A stretch of DNA of 64,000 nucleotides. It comes from Bacillus sp. SM2101. GTDB lineage: Bacteria > Bacillota > Bacilli > Bacillales > SM2101. This document shows, piece after piece, positions 35,377 to 44,353 of this stretch. The stretch spans positions 172,657 through 236,656 of the forward strand of contig NZ_JAEUFG010000007.1 of the NCBI RefSeq assembly GCF_018588585.1, written 5' to 3'. The position numbers and the translations under genes are program-made. Under the pieces are notes generated by a model. That model made no database searches. It saw only the letters and a program-made list of their open reading frames with translations, and was not told the origin of the DNA. Position 1 is the stretch's first letter. Each line of letters starts with the position of its first letter.

Positions 35377-36573
35377 CTACCTAACAGCCGCTTTTTCATT
35401 TAGTATTGACACCTTAAATCTCTTGTTCGCTGAAACCGTTAACGTAAGACAAACTATAGAAAGGATTGTAAAAAAAGCGAAACCAACAGAGTAGCTATTA
35501 GTCAAGTTCACTATATAAGCAATGATAAGAGGTGGAAAAAATCCCCCTAAGCTACCCGTAGCTGCTACAATACCATTCGCTGTACCTGTTTGTGTTTTTA
35601 CTAATAACGGTACAAGCTTAAAGACAACGCCATTCCCAATTCCTGAGCAGAAGGAAATGGTCATAATTGCAATAACGAATATAGCATACTCATTTGTTAA
35701 CGCTATGACTATACTTACTATCCCTATAACAACAAAGACTTGAATAAGAATCACGTAAGGGTTGAATTTATCTGCAAGCAACCCGCCTATCGGTCGAATT
35801 AATGTAGCAATGATAATAAATATTGCTGGAATAAACCCAGATTCCACCATAGGTATATTAAAATTAGATACAAGCATTGTTGGTAATAACACAGTAAACG
35901 TTACAAACGTTCCGAATGTTAGGAAATAAAAAAGAGATAGCATTGAAACTGCTTGATTTTGTTTTAAATATTTTAGCGGGTTTACAAATTTCTCATTTAC
36001 AGTTTTTTCTTTCTTATCCCCTAATATAAAGTTGACAATGACCATAAAAGCAATTAAAAATAAGTAAAATTGAATAGTTAATCTCCATCCTAATTCATTT
36101 GCAATAATTGGGGCAAGGAAAGATGTAAATGCAGTCCCTATATTACCTAATCCAAAAATACCATTTACTAATCCATGTTTTGCTTTATTAAAATATTTAG
36201 GTAATGAAGTAACACCAATTGAAAATGTGGCGCCACTAATACCAAGAATTAAACCGAGAATAAATAAGTGAATAAATGATGTCGAAATGCTTACTAAATA
36301 TACTGGAATAAGCAAGATTATAAAGTTTGCTATAAATAAGTTGCTAGCACCGTGCTTACTTGTAAGAAACCCAATAGGAATTCGCAGTAGTGATCCTGAT
36401 ATAACAGGTGCTGACGTAATTAGAGCAATTTGAGATGTGGATAAAGTTAAATCCTGTGAAATAAATGGCATTAACGACGATAATATTACCCACACCATAA
36501 AACTAGCAATTAAACTAATGGTTTGTAATGATAACTGCACTATTGGTCTACTATTCACTGTAGTTGAAAGCAT
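35377..36573 (-). CDS. narK: NarK-type nitrate/nitrite transporter (MFS)
   Basis: 398 residues, about twelve membrane segments. The two glycine-rich nitrate signatures of this MFS branch are present: FGLGNIGTAFTSFLAPII in the first half and GIGNGVVFKLVPLLV with GIVAATGSLGGFFPPLI in the second. The early RIPIGFLTSKHGASN loop is also typical. It imports nitrate or exports nitrite. No nitrate reductase genes are next to it. An FNR-type box and a clear -10 upstream indicate oxygen control, and a 23-codon ORF lies in the leader. The ATG follows AAGGAAGG. Confidence 0.9.
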   Translation of the reverse strand: MLSTTVNSRPIVQLSLQTISLIASFMVWVILSSLMPFISQDLTLSTSQIALITSAPVISGSLLRIPIGFLTSKHGASNLFIANFIILLIPVYLVSISTSFIHLFILGLILGISGATFSIGVTSLPKYFNKAKHGLVNGIFGLGNIGTAFTSFLAPIIANELGWRLTIQFYLFLIAFMVIVNFILGDKKEKTVNEKFVNPLKYLKQNQAVSMLSLFYFLTFGTFVTFTVLLPTMLVSNFNIPMVESGFIPAIFIIIATLIRPIGGLLADKFNPYVILIQVFVVIGIVSIVIALTNEYAIFVIAIMTISFCSGIGNGVVFKLVPLLVKTQTGTANGIVAATGSLGGFFPPLIIAYIVNLTNSYSVGFAFFTILSIVCLTLTVSANKRFKVSILNEKAAVR

Positions 36574-36645
36574 GCAAAAAACCTTCCTTCTCTTCTAGTA
36601 AAAAATTGGTTTCTCTCTTATGAGTGGTTCATCTCCCAAAAGGGT

Positions 36646-36717
36646 TTAAGCTATTTTTAACGTGTTGCAATCATAATAAGTGGAAGCTGCGTTTTTCAAC
36701 TCATTATGTAAATTCAT
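36646..36717 (-). CDS. Putative 23-residue leader peptide upstream of narK
   Basis: ATG at 36717 follows TTAGGAGG at good spacing; the frame reads MNLHNELKNAAS, then a TYYDC segment and a short end, TAA at 36646. It lies between the predicted narK start site (near 36757) and the narK ATG (36573), so it is at the front of the narK mRNA. It could be a regulatory leader peptide or a small protein in its own right. No homology is known to me. Confidence 0.5.
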   Translation of the reverse strand: MNLHNELKNAASTYYDCNTLKIA

Positions 36718-36752
36718 CTATCAAAACCTCCTAAACCAATTTGTTTTTATCA

Positions 36753-36776
36753 TTTACACTATCATTATAGTGTAAA
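36753..36776. promoter_or_regulatory. narK -10 region inside a perfect palindrome
   Basis: TTTACACTAT, then CATT, then ATAGTGTAAA: ten-base perfect arms. The narK -10 (minus strand TATAAT, 36769-36764) lies inside it. It is likely an operator for an unidentified repressor acting in addition to FNR. Confidence 0.7.
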
Positions 36777-36790
36777 CATAAACTCTAAAT

Positions 36791-36806
36791 AGTGACCTGA
36801 ATCACA
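36791..36806 (-). promoter_or_regulatory. FNR/CRP-type box activating narK
   Basis: The minus strand reads TGTGA-TTCAGG-TCACT, close to the Bacillus FNR consensus TGTGA-N6-TCACA. Its centre (36798.5) is 41.5 bases upstream of the start expected from the -10 at 36764-36769, the usual position for FNR activation. Confidence 0.85.
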
Positions 36807-36924
36807 CTGTCACCAATCCTGTTAGTATGTTAGTTTAATGATGGGCTGAGCACATAGTAGAAGGGTTTTTTTAAGACTTGTCGAAGAGTATGATGTGAGA
36901 TGGTTATAATGAGGTGAGGAATTT

Positions 36925-37431
36925 ATGGATGGTTATATACAATTTGCAGTTATTTTCTTATTATTTATCACGCTTATACTTCCGTTTACAACATTCATTC
37001 ATGAACTTGGTCATGCACTTCCAGCTTTATTAATAAGTAAGGATCCTGTAGAAATAAGATTAGGGAAATCCGATAAAGGTACTGGGATTACTTTTGGTAG
37101 ACTAACAATTAAAATTCAGCCATTAAGTGGTTGGCTTGGATTTGCTTTTTTTCATATTCCAAAACATAAAAGTATGAGTGTTCACCATGCTTTAGTCTTA
37201 TTATCGGGTCCATTATTCTCATTTATGTTAAGCTTATTTTGTTATGTGTTATATACATTTCTAGACTTTAATTCGATAAGTAGTTTTCTTATTAAATCCA
37301 TTATGCATGCATCTCTCGGACAATTCATTTTAACAATCTTCCCAATAAAATATCCATCATTTTTATGGGGATACGGAGGTATGCCCAGTGATGGATACAG
37401 AGTATTGAAACTATTAATGAATCGTGGATAA
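36925..37431 (+). CDS. Membrane metalloprotease-like protein (M50/site-2 protease type)
   Basis: 168 residues with about four membrane segments. The zinc motif HELGH (in TTFIHELGHALPALL, about 27-31) and the distal DG motif (GGMPSDGYRVLKLL, about 150-163) match the M50 layout, where the Asp is the third zinc ligand. No PDZ or CBS domain is present, so it resembles the short M50 group of unclear substrate. GAGGTGAGG precedes the ATG. Convergent with the hydrolase gene. Confidence 0.8.
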   Translation: MDGYIQFAVIFLLFITLILPFTTFIHELGHALPALLISKDPVEIRLGKSDKGTGITFGRLTIKIQPLSGWLGFAFFHIPKHKSMSVHHALVLLSGPLFSFMLSLFCYVLYTFLDFNSISSFLIKSIMHASLGQFILTIFPIKYPSFLWGYGGMPSDGYRVLKLLMNRG

Positions 37432-37439
37432 TAATGAAA

Positions 37440-37575
37440 GGCTGATTTTATATTAACTGTTATTTTTCTTATGATCACAAGTGGCAGTTAACACAACCGT
37501 GGCATTTTGTCCTATGAGGTCAAATAAATCACTGCCTAGTATCTTACTTTGAAGAACAACTATAAACGTTAAGGT
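37440..37575 (-). repeat. Dispersed MITE-like repeat, copy 10 (diverged)
   Basis: Left end GGCTGATTTTATATTAACTG, minus-strand core AGGACAAAATGCCACGG, right end ACTATAAACGTTAAGG. It starts 9 bases after the M50 gene stop. Confidence 0.6.
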
Positions 37576-37607
37576 AATTTTTAAACTCTCATTTCAAAAA
37601 GGGAAAT

Positions 37608-38591
37608 CTATTGAACTGCTGATAAGCATACATCATAGAACTTGTTAGGCTCTTCAAAATTAGGAGAATGAGCAGAGTTTTCAAACCAAACTAGCTCTTT
37701 TGTTGGTGCCTCAATCGAATGATAATATTCTTGAACAAGTTCGTGCGGAGTTTGATAATCGTAACGCCCAACGCAGAAATACATAGGAATTTCAAACTTT
37801 AATGCAAGATTATACATATCTACTTCCAGTAACTCTTCCCATAGATTATCCAAGGAAAATAGAATACCATCTTTAATAGTCCTAACCCAATCTAGCATTG
37901 TATATTCCCGTAATGTAAACGACTTTAGCGCTAATTTTGGAAATGTGCTTTTATGCACTGTTCCTCCAAATTTTTCTAACCACTTTCTTTGTATACGAAG
38001 TTTCATTAAATTTTCAAATGGTGGCTCACCTATGTTTTCTAATTGTGTAATTGCTTTTATGTTATTTGTTTCTTTTGCTTTATCAAGTGTAAATTGGTAA
38101 GAAACATTCTCACCTCGCTCCATGTTAACTATCTGACCTACCCCAATGTATGCATGTATAAGTTCGGGATACTTATAAGCTGTTATGATACCTAAAAAAC
38201 TTCCCCAAGAATGTCCGACTAAGTATACTTTTTCTTGATTGAAACGACTCAAAAGAGTAATAATCAATTCATAAACATCTGTAGTGAATTGCTTAATATT
38301 CATTGTTTCCCTACTAATATCAGCTGAATATGATTTACCAGATCCTCTTTGATCCCAATTCACTACAACAAAGCTTTCCTCAAGCTTTTTTTGTAACTTT
38401 GGTGCGAATCCTATTTGAGCTGAACCTGGACCCCCATGTAAGAACAGTAATATTGGAGCATTTTTACTTTTCCCTCTCATGAGAACATACTGATTCACCC
38501 CACCGATCATCATTTTTTCCAATGAAGCAATACTATCGTCCACCAAATTTCCCTGTTCATCTCTAAATCTTGATGTTTTACTTTTAATCAT
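37608..38591 (-). CDS. Alpha/beta hydrolase, proline iminopeptidase-like (S33)
   Basis: 327 residues. The oxyanion motif is LFLHGGPGSAQ, then VNWDQRGSGKS (both characteristic of S33 prolyl iminopeptidases), the nucleophile elbow GHSWGSFLG, the Asp region in CVGRYDYQTP, and the final His in NSAHSPNFEEP. It probably cleaves N-terminal proline or another small amide or ester in the cytoplasm. AAGGAGG precedes the ATG. Monocistronic. Confidence 0.9.
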   Translation of the reverse strand: MIKSKTSRFRDEQGNLVDDSIASLEKMMIGGVNQYVLMRGKSKNAPILLFLHGGPGSAQIGFAPKLQKKLEESFVVVNWDQRGSGKSYSADISRETMNIKQFTTDVYELIITLLSRFNQEKVYLVGHSWGSFLGIITAYKYPELIHAYIGVGQIVNMERGENVSYQFTLDKAKETNNIKAITQLENIGEPPFENLMKLRIQRKWLEKFGGTVHKSTFPKLALKSFTLREYTMLDWVRTIKDGILFSLDNLWEELLEVDMYNLALKFEIPMYFCVGRYDYQTPHELVQEYYHSIEAPTKELVWFENSAHSPNFEEPNKFYDVCLSAVQ

Positions 38592-38722
38592 ATAAACCTC
38601 CTTGTTTTTAAGGTAAAGAATCCACCTATTCCCAACTGTTATAAGAAAGTAATATATATTATAAATACTGAATATTAAACAGATATATGATTAAAAGAAA
38701 AGTTGATAAATATGTTAGTAAT

Positions 38723-39115
38723 CTACTTTTTAATTTGCACCTTATTTGTGATTAGTGTAGGGGGAAGTATATCTAATTGTGTAGGACCATTTCTATCTAG
38801 CCAAAGTTCCAACTCAATTTTTTCTCCAGCCACCAACTCTTCATACTCGGCCTCAGTAATTCCCCCAACCCAATATACGTCATTGTTCATCATCTGTTCC
38901 ACTGTTACCTCTTGGCCCGGTTTAGCTATTAAATGATCAGACATTAAAATACGAAAAACACTATCATTTACTTTTTCTTTTGAGATAACATAACCTAACT
39001 TAGTTATTTTTATTTGATTATTATTTATGAAGGTAGAACTTAGAAAAACAATAATAATAATAAATGATAAGATAACAAAAATAATACTACCTACAGTAAC
39101 CTTTTGTTTATTCAT
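38723..39115 (-). CDS. Membrane-anchored hypothetical protein (DUF3221-like)
   Basis: 130 residues from the ATG at 39115; an ATG four codons earlier is possible, with AAAGGATGAG upstream. One N-terminal membrane segment (IIFVILSFIIIIVFLSSTFI) is followed by an outside domain: LGYVISKEKVNDSVFRILMS, NNDVYWVGGITEAEYEELVA and KIELELWLDRNG. The GYV...RIL...V.G..VEVW pattern resembles DUF3221, of unknown function. The match is not strong. Confidence 0.6.
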   Translation of the reverse strand: MNKQKVTVGSIIFVILSFIIIIVFLSSTFINNNQIKITKLGYVISKEKVNDSVFRILMSDHLIAKPGQEVTVEQMMNNDVYWVGGITEAEYEELVAGEKIELELWLDRNGPTQLDILPPTLITNKVQIKK

Positions 39116-39495
39116 AATTTTTCTCATCCTTTTCAAGATTGTATTATATATGTACTTGATAAGGTAAAACTCTATACTCTCAGTACAATCCACCTATTAA
39201 AATTACGTATCTTGCCTCCATATGAGCCCACTTGTCACTTCAGTTGTTATTACTGATTACATACATTTTTCATTTAACTAAGCCTATATATAAATCAGTT
39301 ATCCAGCCGCTAAAATAGACTCAAGTAAAAGATGCGCGCCGCTCGTTTAATTTGACGCATGGTAATGTGAATCATGCCAGCATCGAGATATATGCTCATC
39401 TAATACACTGTGACCTATCCTGAAATTGAAGAACTTTTCTAAAACTTGGATTCAGTATTATTTGACGCTTCAAGGAAAAAAAAGTTACACAAAAA
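39116..39495. other. Intergenic stretch
   Basis: No intact gene. A short frame near 39331-39423 contains THGNVNHASIEIYAHL, reminiscent of the end of a tyrosine recombinase, but without the Arg/Tyr residues needed for a call. Confidence 0.35.
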
Positions 39496-39532
39496 AAGGT
39501 GTAATAATTACCATGTAAATTATTTTCACCTT
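39496..39532 (-). terminator. Rho-independent terminator of the NUDIX gene
   Basis: On the minus strand AAGGTGAAAATAATT pairs with AATTATTACACCTT, followed by TTTTT. Confidence 0.75.
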
Positions 39533-39586
39533 AGTTAATTTTCTTTTATAAAATTGGTGTTGTATAACTACTTTTGTTGTTCCAGT

Positions 39587-40009
39587 TTAGTTATTTGTAA
39601 CATCACATAACTTTTCAAAAGCAAAAATACTATATTTCCATTCCAAATATTTCTTTACTTCTGCTTTTGAACACCACTTATATAATTCATGTTCCGTTGA
39701 TAAATATACAGGTTGTATTTGAGGAACTTCAACTCCAAAGCTAATGTCCATCATGCTCATCTTAACATCGCTTTTAATTGTTTCAAATTTATATGAGTAA
39801 TCCAAATTAAAAATATTAGTTACATTTGTTATTCCAGTTTCTTCATGTAATTCTCTCTTTACAGCTTGTATTGGTTGTTCATTTATCTCTATCCCACCGC
39901 TTACTGGTTGCCAATACCCTCCATTATTTAAAACTCTTTTTAAAAGCAAAAAAGAAGGTACTGGATTAATTGTATAAACAAAAGCCAAAATATTAACTCT
40001 ATCAATCAA
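39587..40009 (-). CDS. NUDIX hydrolase
   Basis: 140 residues with a full NUDIX box: GGIEINEQPIQAVKRELHEE then TGI (GX5EX7REUXEEXGU), about residues 37-59. The first strand reads ILAFVYTINPVPSFLLLKR. Such enzymes hydrolyse nucleoside diphosphates linked to another group; the substrate is not predictable. The start is TTG behind GGGGGGACATCCA. Monocistronic. Confidence 0.88.
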   Translation of the reverse strand: MIDRVNILAFVYTINPVPSFLLLKRVLNNGGYWQPVSGGIEINEQPIQAVKRELHEETGITNVTNIFNLDYSYKFETIKSDVKMSMMDISFGVEVPQIQPVYLSTEHELYKWCSKAEVKKYLEWKYSIFAFEKLCDVTNN

Positions 40010-40262
40010 TGGATGTCCCCCCTACAGAAATGTCCAATAATACATCTATTTGTTCAACTGTTCATTATTATTGGTATAAGATAAAAGATGGACTGATCAC
40101 CTGTTGATCTTTGAGTAAATGTTCCGTCATATTGCTAAAGATTATTGAAAGACTAACTTCTTCACACTTTACTAAAATGATATTTGAAACGAGAAACACC
40201 TTACATTAAAAAACATAAAGTCCAAAATTTCAATACTTACAGTTTACTTATGCTTCCGGCAA
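40010..40262. other. Intergenic stretch
   Basis: No gene seen. The NUDIX promoter presumably lies here. Confidence 0.4.
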
Positions 40263-40426
40263 AGGTGTTATAAATATAGTAAACTATGTTGTTCTTGACA
40301 CTAATTTAGAGCTGCAATAAATAATTTTATACAATTGACCCCATTTTATATGAGAAAAGATGCCATAAATGCTTGGGTTAATACATGTTTTATAAGTACG
40401 AAAAGCTGCAATCAAGACGAAAACAG
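40263..40426 (+). repeat. Dispersed MITE-like repeat, copy 11 (diverged left end)
   Basis: Left end GGTGTTATAAATATAGTAAAC, core GAGAAAAGATGCCATAAA, right end TACGAAAAGCTGCAATC then GACGAAAACAGCC. Between here and 40703 I see no gene. Confidence 0.65.
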
Positions 40427-40702
40427 CCTAAGTATACTACTCTTCTTCAGGATAACTACAATTTGTTGAAAAACATTTTAGTGTTATACATAAATAATCT
40501 TATCTTGTAACCACAAATCATTTTGTTTCGTATAAAACGATATAGATTTCTACGAACCTAGAACCGAAAAATGCTTGTCGGTTTTAAAACAATATATCCA
40601 ACTTAATTTCATTAAAAGAGTTCAATGGTGTTCTTCGCTATCAATAAGTACACAAACAAGACTAAGTAGGTTTTCTTTGAATTGATGTTTAAGCAGATTC
40701 TT

Positions 40703-41410
40703 CTATTTATTATAAATGACAGGAGTTTTAAATGCCCATTTTTCCCATATAATATCATCTGAAACTAGTTCAGCCATAAAATGACTTACATTTATTCTGC
40801 TCGTTTTACCAGCATTAAAAATTGGGCTTCTTATTGGAAATTCACAAACTTCATAAGAACTTTCTTCATCAATGTTGACTAATGTATCCGGCCGTACAGC
40901 AATCCAATCAATGTCCCCATCTTCTTTACCAATATTTTCAATCAAATAATTAGCAGCCTTGACATTATCACGATGAGGAGGAAGGAATAAATATAGTAGT
41001 GAAAGGATGAGTTTTTCTCCTATAGAATTTCTCTCACTAGATAAAGTATTCGTATAACCTGTTGTACTCATAAGTATGAGTTTTACTTTTGTATCTTTAA
41101 CTGTCTCACTGATTCTTTTTATTACATCAAATACCAAATAACGAGGTTTACCAAACATCCCTTTAAGTGTAGGGTTGTGACCAAGGCAGGAGATAATGAC
41201 ATTACAATTAAGTAGGAGGTTATTCATCTCAGAGTCATTTAAGTCGTTGATATTACCCTTCTTGATTTCCACTAATGGATGTTCTTTTATGTCTTTGGAA
41301 AGAGTTGCACTATTTCTGATAAGAATCCGTGTATTGATTTGCCTTTTGATTAATTGTCTGACGACTTGTTTGCCGGTAGCGCCACTTGCCCCAAGAACTA
41401 ATACTCTCAT
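40703..41410 (-). CDS. NAD(P)H-binding oxidoreductase (atypical SDR, NmrA-like)
   Basis: 235 residues. The Rossmann loop is VLGASGATGKQVVRQLI (about 4-20), typical of NmrA/HSCARG-like and complex I-type atypical SDRs. The next strands, NVIISCLGHNP and KLILMSTTGY, fit, and DWIAVRPDTLVN matches the WTIVRPG region of the family. It lacks the classical YxxxK pair. It may sense NADPH or act as a reductase. Alone on its strand; the ribosome site is weak (GAGATGG). Confidence 0.85.
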   Translation of the reverse strand: MRVLVLGASGATGKQVVRQLIKRQINTRILIRNSATLSKDIKEHPLVEIKKGNINDLNDSEMNNLLLNCNVIISCLGHNPTLKGMFGKPRYLVFDVIKRISETVKDTKVKLILMSTTGYTNTLSSERNSIGEKLILSLLYLFLPPHRDNVKAANYLIENIGKEDGDIDWIAVRPDTLVNIDEESSYEVCEFPIRSPIFNAGKTSRINVSHFMAELVSDDIIWEKWAFKTPVIYNK

Positions 41411-41689
41411 ATTCCATCTCTACTTTCATACTATTTTATTTCATGTATGATTGAATCGATCAAACAGTCATACTCTTTAATATATCTTGGAACCATTTCT
41501 TTTGTATCGTAATGCTGAAACTATTGTACTTCAAATAATTAACGTTCCACAGACACTTAAGTGTTGTTTGTTAAAATAATGAGGCAATATTGCTAATTGA
41601 TTTACCAATAGATTTCATATAATAGCTTCATTTTTCCCATATCATTTTATATGCTATATATAATTTACTTTAAATGGTAAAACAACAAC

Positions 41690-42757
41690 TTAGACATTCG
41701 TTATAAAAACTTCAGGAGATGGCAAATCGTTATAGATTGAATGTATATCATACAACTCTTCTATATGATAGACCCCCTTCTGGTTTTGAACAGTGTAAAG
41801 ATTTTCTGCTACTTTGGCTGCTACTTTGGCAGTAATCAAAGATTCTTTTTGTCCTTGAATCCCACATTCAGCAACTACTTTTTTACCGTTATACACCCCA
41901 AAAGCGTCAACTTTCACTGCATACGTATCTTTTCCGAACCTAATGTTACTTAACAACCACACCATCATCTTTCGAATAGATTGATATTTTAATAGCTTAA
42001 ATACCCCAGCCCTTTTTAACAATGCAAACATACTAGTCATAATACGGGAATCAAAGCACGCCCTAGTAACAACAGCCGGAACCTTCAATGTGTCTGGTAG
42101 CGTATGTTGGTCTGAAAAATTGAAATAAAATCCCTTTCTCTTTCCAATATTTTTACTGAATGAAGTTTCCTTTCCCCCGCTAAAAGCTTCTATTTGAGTC
42201 TTATCACTGCCCGAATGAATTTGATACGTGCTATTTAAGTTATTTACCGTCCACTCAATGGCCGCTTTGCCATGATAATCTCCTAGCCCTAGCATGATAT
42301 AAATATCAATTGCCTCCGTACGATCAAGGTAGCTTTTGGCAAAAGAGGCTAATAAATTTGTCAGTCCAGGCGCTAACCCCACACTTAGAACTGCGCATAC
42401 ATTACTTTTCTCTGCTTCAGCTTGTAATCTTTTAACACTGGATAGAAACGTGTATTTTGCAGAAATATCAACATAATGGATATTATGATTAAAGCAAGTA
42501 CGAACGAAGTCTAAGTTCCTCTGATCTAAGCACATTACTACAACTCTCACTTTGCTTAATAACTCTGAGGGAACAGGCTTTGAAATATCTAATTCAAACG
42601 GTATTACCGTACCTTTTGTTGTTTGACAAAACTCCTCCGCTTTCCTTAAATTTCTTCCAGATGCAATCACTTTTCCAGGTAAGTTTCTCCCAAGAATCTC
42701 ACAAACTATTTTTCCAACATGTCCATACCCACCAATAACAAGAATATTATCCTTCAT
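41690..42757 (-). CDS. Saccharopine dehydrogenase-like NAD(P)-binding oxidoreductase
   Basis: About 355 residues from the ATG at 42757 (AAAGGAAG upstream; a GTG four codons earlier is the alternative). The N-terminal Rossmann fold is ILVIGGYGHVGKIVCEILGR, with RVVVMCLDQRNLDFVRTCFN and VHYVDISAKY-like sequence further on; the saccharopine dehydrogenase NADP-binding family begins this way. No substrate is predicted. The DMT transporter gene lies 32 bases upstream, so the two probably form an operon controlled by the MarR protein. Confidence 0.82.
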   Translation of the reverse strand: MKDNILVIGGYGHVGKIVCEILGRNLPGKVIASGRNLRKAEEFCQTTKGTVIPFELDISKPVPSELLSKVRVVVMCLDQRNLDFVRTCFNHNIHYVDISAKYTFLSSVKRLQAEAEKSNVCAVLSVGLAPGLTNLLASFAKSYLDRTEAIDIYIMLGLGDYHGKAAIEWTVNNLNSTYQIHSGSDKTQIEAFSGGKETSFSKNIGKRKGFYFNFSDQHTLPDTLKVPAVVTRACFDSRIMTSMFALLKRAGVFKLLKYQSIRKMMVWLLSNIRFGKDTYAVKVDAFGVYNGKKVVAECGIQGQKESLITAKVAAKVAENLYTVQNQKGVYHIEELYDIHSIYNDLPSPEVFITNV

Positions 42758-42789
42758 TTCATTTATCACTTCCTTTGATTGTTTGTTCT

Positions 42790-43719
42790 TTATACAGCAA
42801 CTACCATTAATATGGCACCTATTGAAATCATAAAGATTGTTAGCAAACTACGAACTGTTATAGAATCGGTACGTTTCAACAAAATCCCACTAATTAATAC
42901 CGTGATGATCGGCTCTGTAGAGGTAATGACACTTACATAAGATACTTGAATCGATTGTGTTGCAAGAAAAAAGAATAATGGGCCTAAACTCGTAAATAGA
43001 CCCGCAAGTAAATAATAAGGGTTAAATTTATTGAAGCTTCCCTTAATATTGTTTGTTAAATTGCCACGGATTGATTGATAAATCAACACAAAAACTAAGG
43101 ATGTCATTGCTCCAACCCACGCTCCAAAAAAAGCGTGATCCATAGTTAATAAACCTTGTTTCCGAAGTGCTTGCCCAACACCAAAGGTAAATGCTGAAAG
43201 AATTGCTAATTCATATCCAAACGTTTGCTTATTTTTGTAATGCAAGCTCTCTTGGGATTTGATTAATTGCTTATGAGATGTTCCAATTTTCCGTAAACCC
43301 AATCCTTCATTCATAATCCCTGCCATTAACAACATCATTCCAACTCCTGGTAGTAGAGAAATTGTTTCATTTAGAAAAAGGATTGCGAATAGCGTTGTAA
43401 AAATCGGTGTAGTATTTCGGATTGCAGATGCCCTTGAAGGGCCAATATAAGAAATACTAGAAAATAAGGTCAACCTTCCGATCCCTGTCGTGCATAATCC
43501 AGCCAACGAAAAAAACAATACAGAAGTCCATGAAAAGGGTATGTTCCAGCCTTTCACAGCAATTGTAATGATACAAAGAAGCCCTAAAAAAATCACATTT
43601 ATGAAAATAGTAATAAAGAAACCATTATCTGTATTGTTATTTCTTATTATTCCTTTTTTAATGATCACGTTATTTACTGCAAACATTAACGCTGATAAAA
43701 CAGCATAAAGCTCACCCAT
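42790..43719 (-). CDS. EamA/DMT-superfamily transporter
   Basis: 309 residues with ten membrane segments in two EamA repeats. The ends of the repeats are recognisable: IGPSRASAIRNTTPIFTTLF in the first and VSYVSVITSTEPIITVLISG in the second. DMT proteins usually export metabolites or drugs. A GGAGGAG site precedes the ATG. Two MarR-type operators (43774-43788 and 43804-43820) lie just upstream, so it is a likely MarR target together with the dehydrogenase gene. Confidence 0.88.
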   Translation of the reverse strand: MGELYAVLSALMFAVNNVIIKKGIIRNNNTDNGFFITIFINVIFLGLLCIITIAVKGWNIPFSWTSVLFFSLAGLCTTGIGRLTLFSSISYIGPSRASAIRNTTPIFTTLFAILFLNETISLLPGVGMMLLMAGIMNEGLGLRKIGTSHKQLIKSQESLHYKNKQTFGYELAILSAFTFGVGQALRKQGLLTMDHAFFGAWVGAMTSLVFVLIYQSIRGNLTNNIKGSFNKFNPYYLLAGLFTSLGPLFFFLATQSIQVSYVSVITSTEPIITVLISGILLKRTDSITVRSLLTIFMISIGAILMVVAV

Positions 43720-43773
43720 ATAAATTCTCCTCCATTCTTCTTATGCAGAATAATGTTATTGAAGATTATATTA

Positions 43774-43788
43774 GTTTAGATACTAAAC
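43774..43788. promoter_or_regulatory. MarR-type operator O1 upstream of the DMT gene
   Basis: GTTTAG-ATA-CTAAAC, a perfect palindrome with a three-base centre. Confidence 0.75.
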
Positions 43789-43803
43789 CTTATCATTAAA
43801 AAT

Positions 43804-43820
43804 AGTTTAGTTACTATACT
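43804..43820. promoter_or_regulatory. MarR-type operator O2
   Basis: AGTTTAGTTACTATACT, a diverged relative of O1 and O3, 15 bases from O1. Confidence 0.65.
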
Positions 43821-43884
43821 ATAAATAGTAAAAAACTACAATCAACAGAGAGCTGTATGCTGATTGCATTGTTTTGTCAGTATT

Positions 43885-44349
43885 TTATCCTTTATCTTCT
43901 TTTAATAAATCAGTAAATATTTTTATACATCTTTCAAAGATTGCAACTTCGTTTGGGTCTAATTCTTCTCTAATTCTTGCGTAAAATTGCTCGTGAAGCT
44001 CCTCATGGGCTTGAAAAGCTACCTTCCCCCTCTCTGTTAATGAAATGAGTACTGCTCGAGAATCTTTATAATGCGGAGAACGAAAAACCAGTTTCTTGCT
44101 TTCTAAACGACTGATAACCTGTGTAACGGCTCCTTTCGTTACATCCAAGCGCCTTGCAAGTTCACTCATTAGAATCTCACCTTCAATTCCAATTGCATCT
44201 ATCGCATGAATTTCACTCGGCGTCAGATTTATTTCTCCACCAAAAGTTCGAGGATGTCGTTCGAGTCGTTGTAATTGAAAAATTAACCTTCCTATATTAT
44301 GGCTACTATGCTTAGCTTGGTCTGTTGTGTTTTTCTTTTTACTATTCAT
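43885..44349 (-). CDS. MarR-family transcriptional regulator
   Basis: 154 residues from the ATG at 44349. The winged helix is clear: LTPSEIHAIDAIGIEGEILM, SELARRLDVTKGAVTQVISR, LESKKLVFRSPHYKDSRAVL. An in-frame TTG at 44385 is actually the -35 element. The promoter (TTGCAC, 17 bases, TATACT) puts the transcript start at about the ATG and no ribosome site is present, so the mRNA looks leaderless. The operator O3 overlaps this promoter. It probably represses itself and the downstream DMT/dehydrogenase genes. Confidence 0.88.
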   Translation of the reverse strand: MNSKKKNTTDQAKHSSHNIGRLIFQLQRLERHPRTFGGEINLTPSEIHAIDAIGIEGEILMSELARRLDVTKGAVTQVISRLESKKLVFRSPHYKDSRAVLISLTERGKVAFQAHEELHEQFYARIREELDPNEVAIFERCIKIFTDLLKEDKG

Positions 44350-44353
44350 ATCA

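Noticed and set aside
39331..39423. Short frame with THGNVNHASIEIYAHL, recalling the end of a tyrosine recombinase
   Set aside because: Only about 25 residues, without the catalytic Arg or Tyr; too little to call an integrase remnant.
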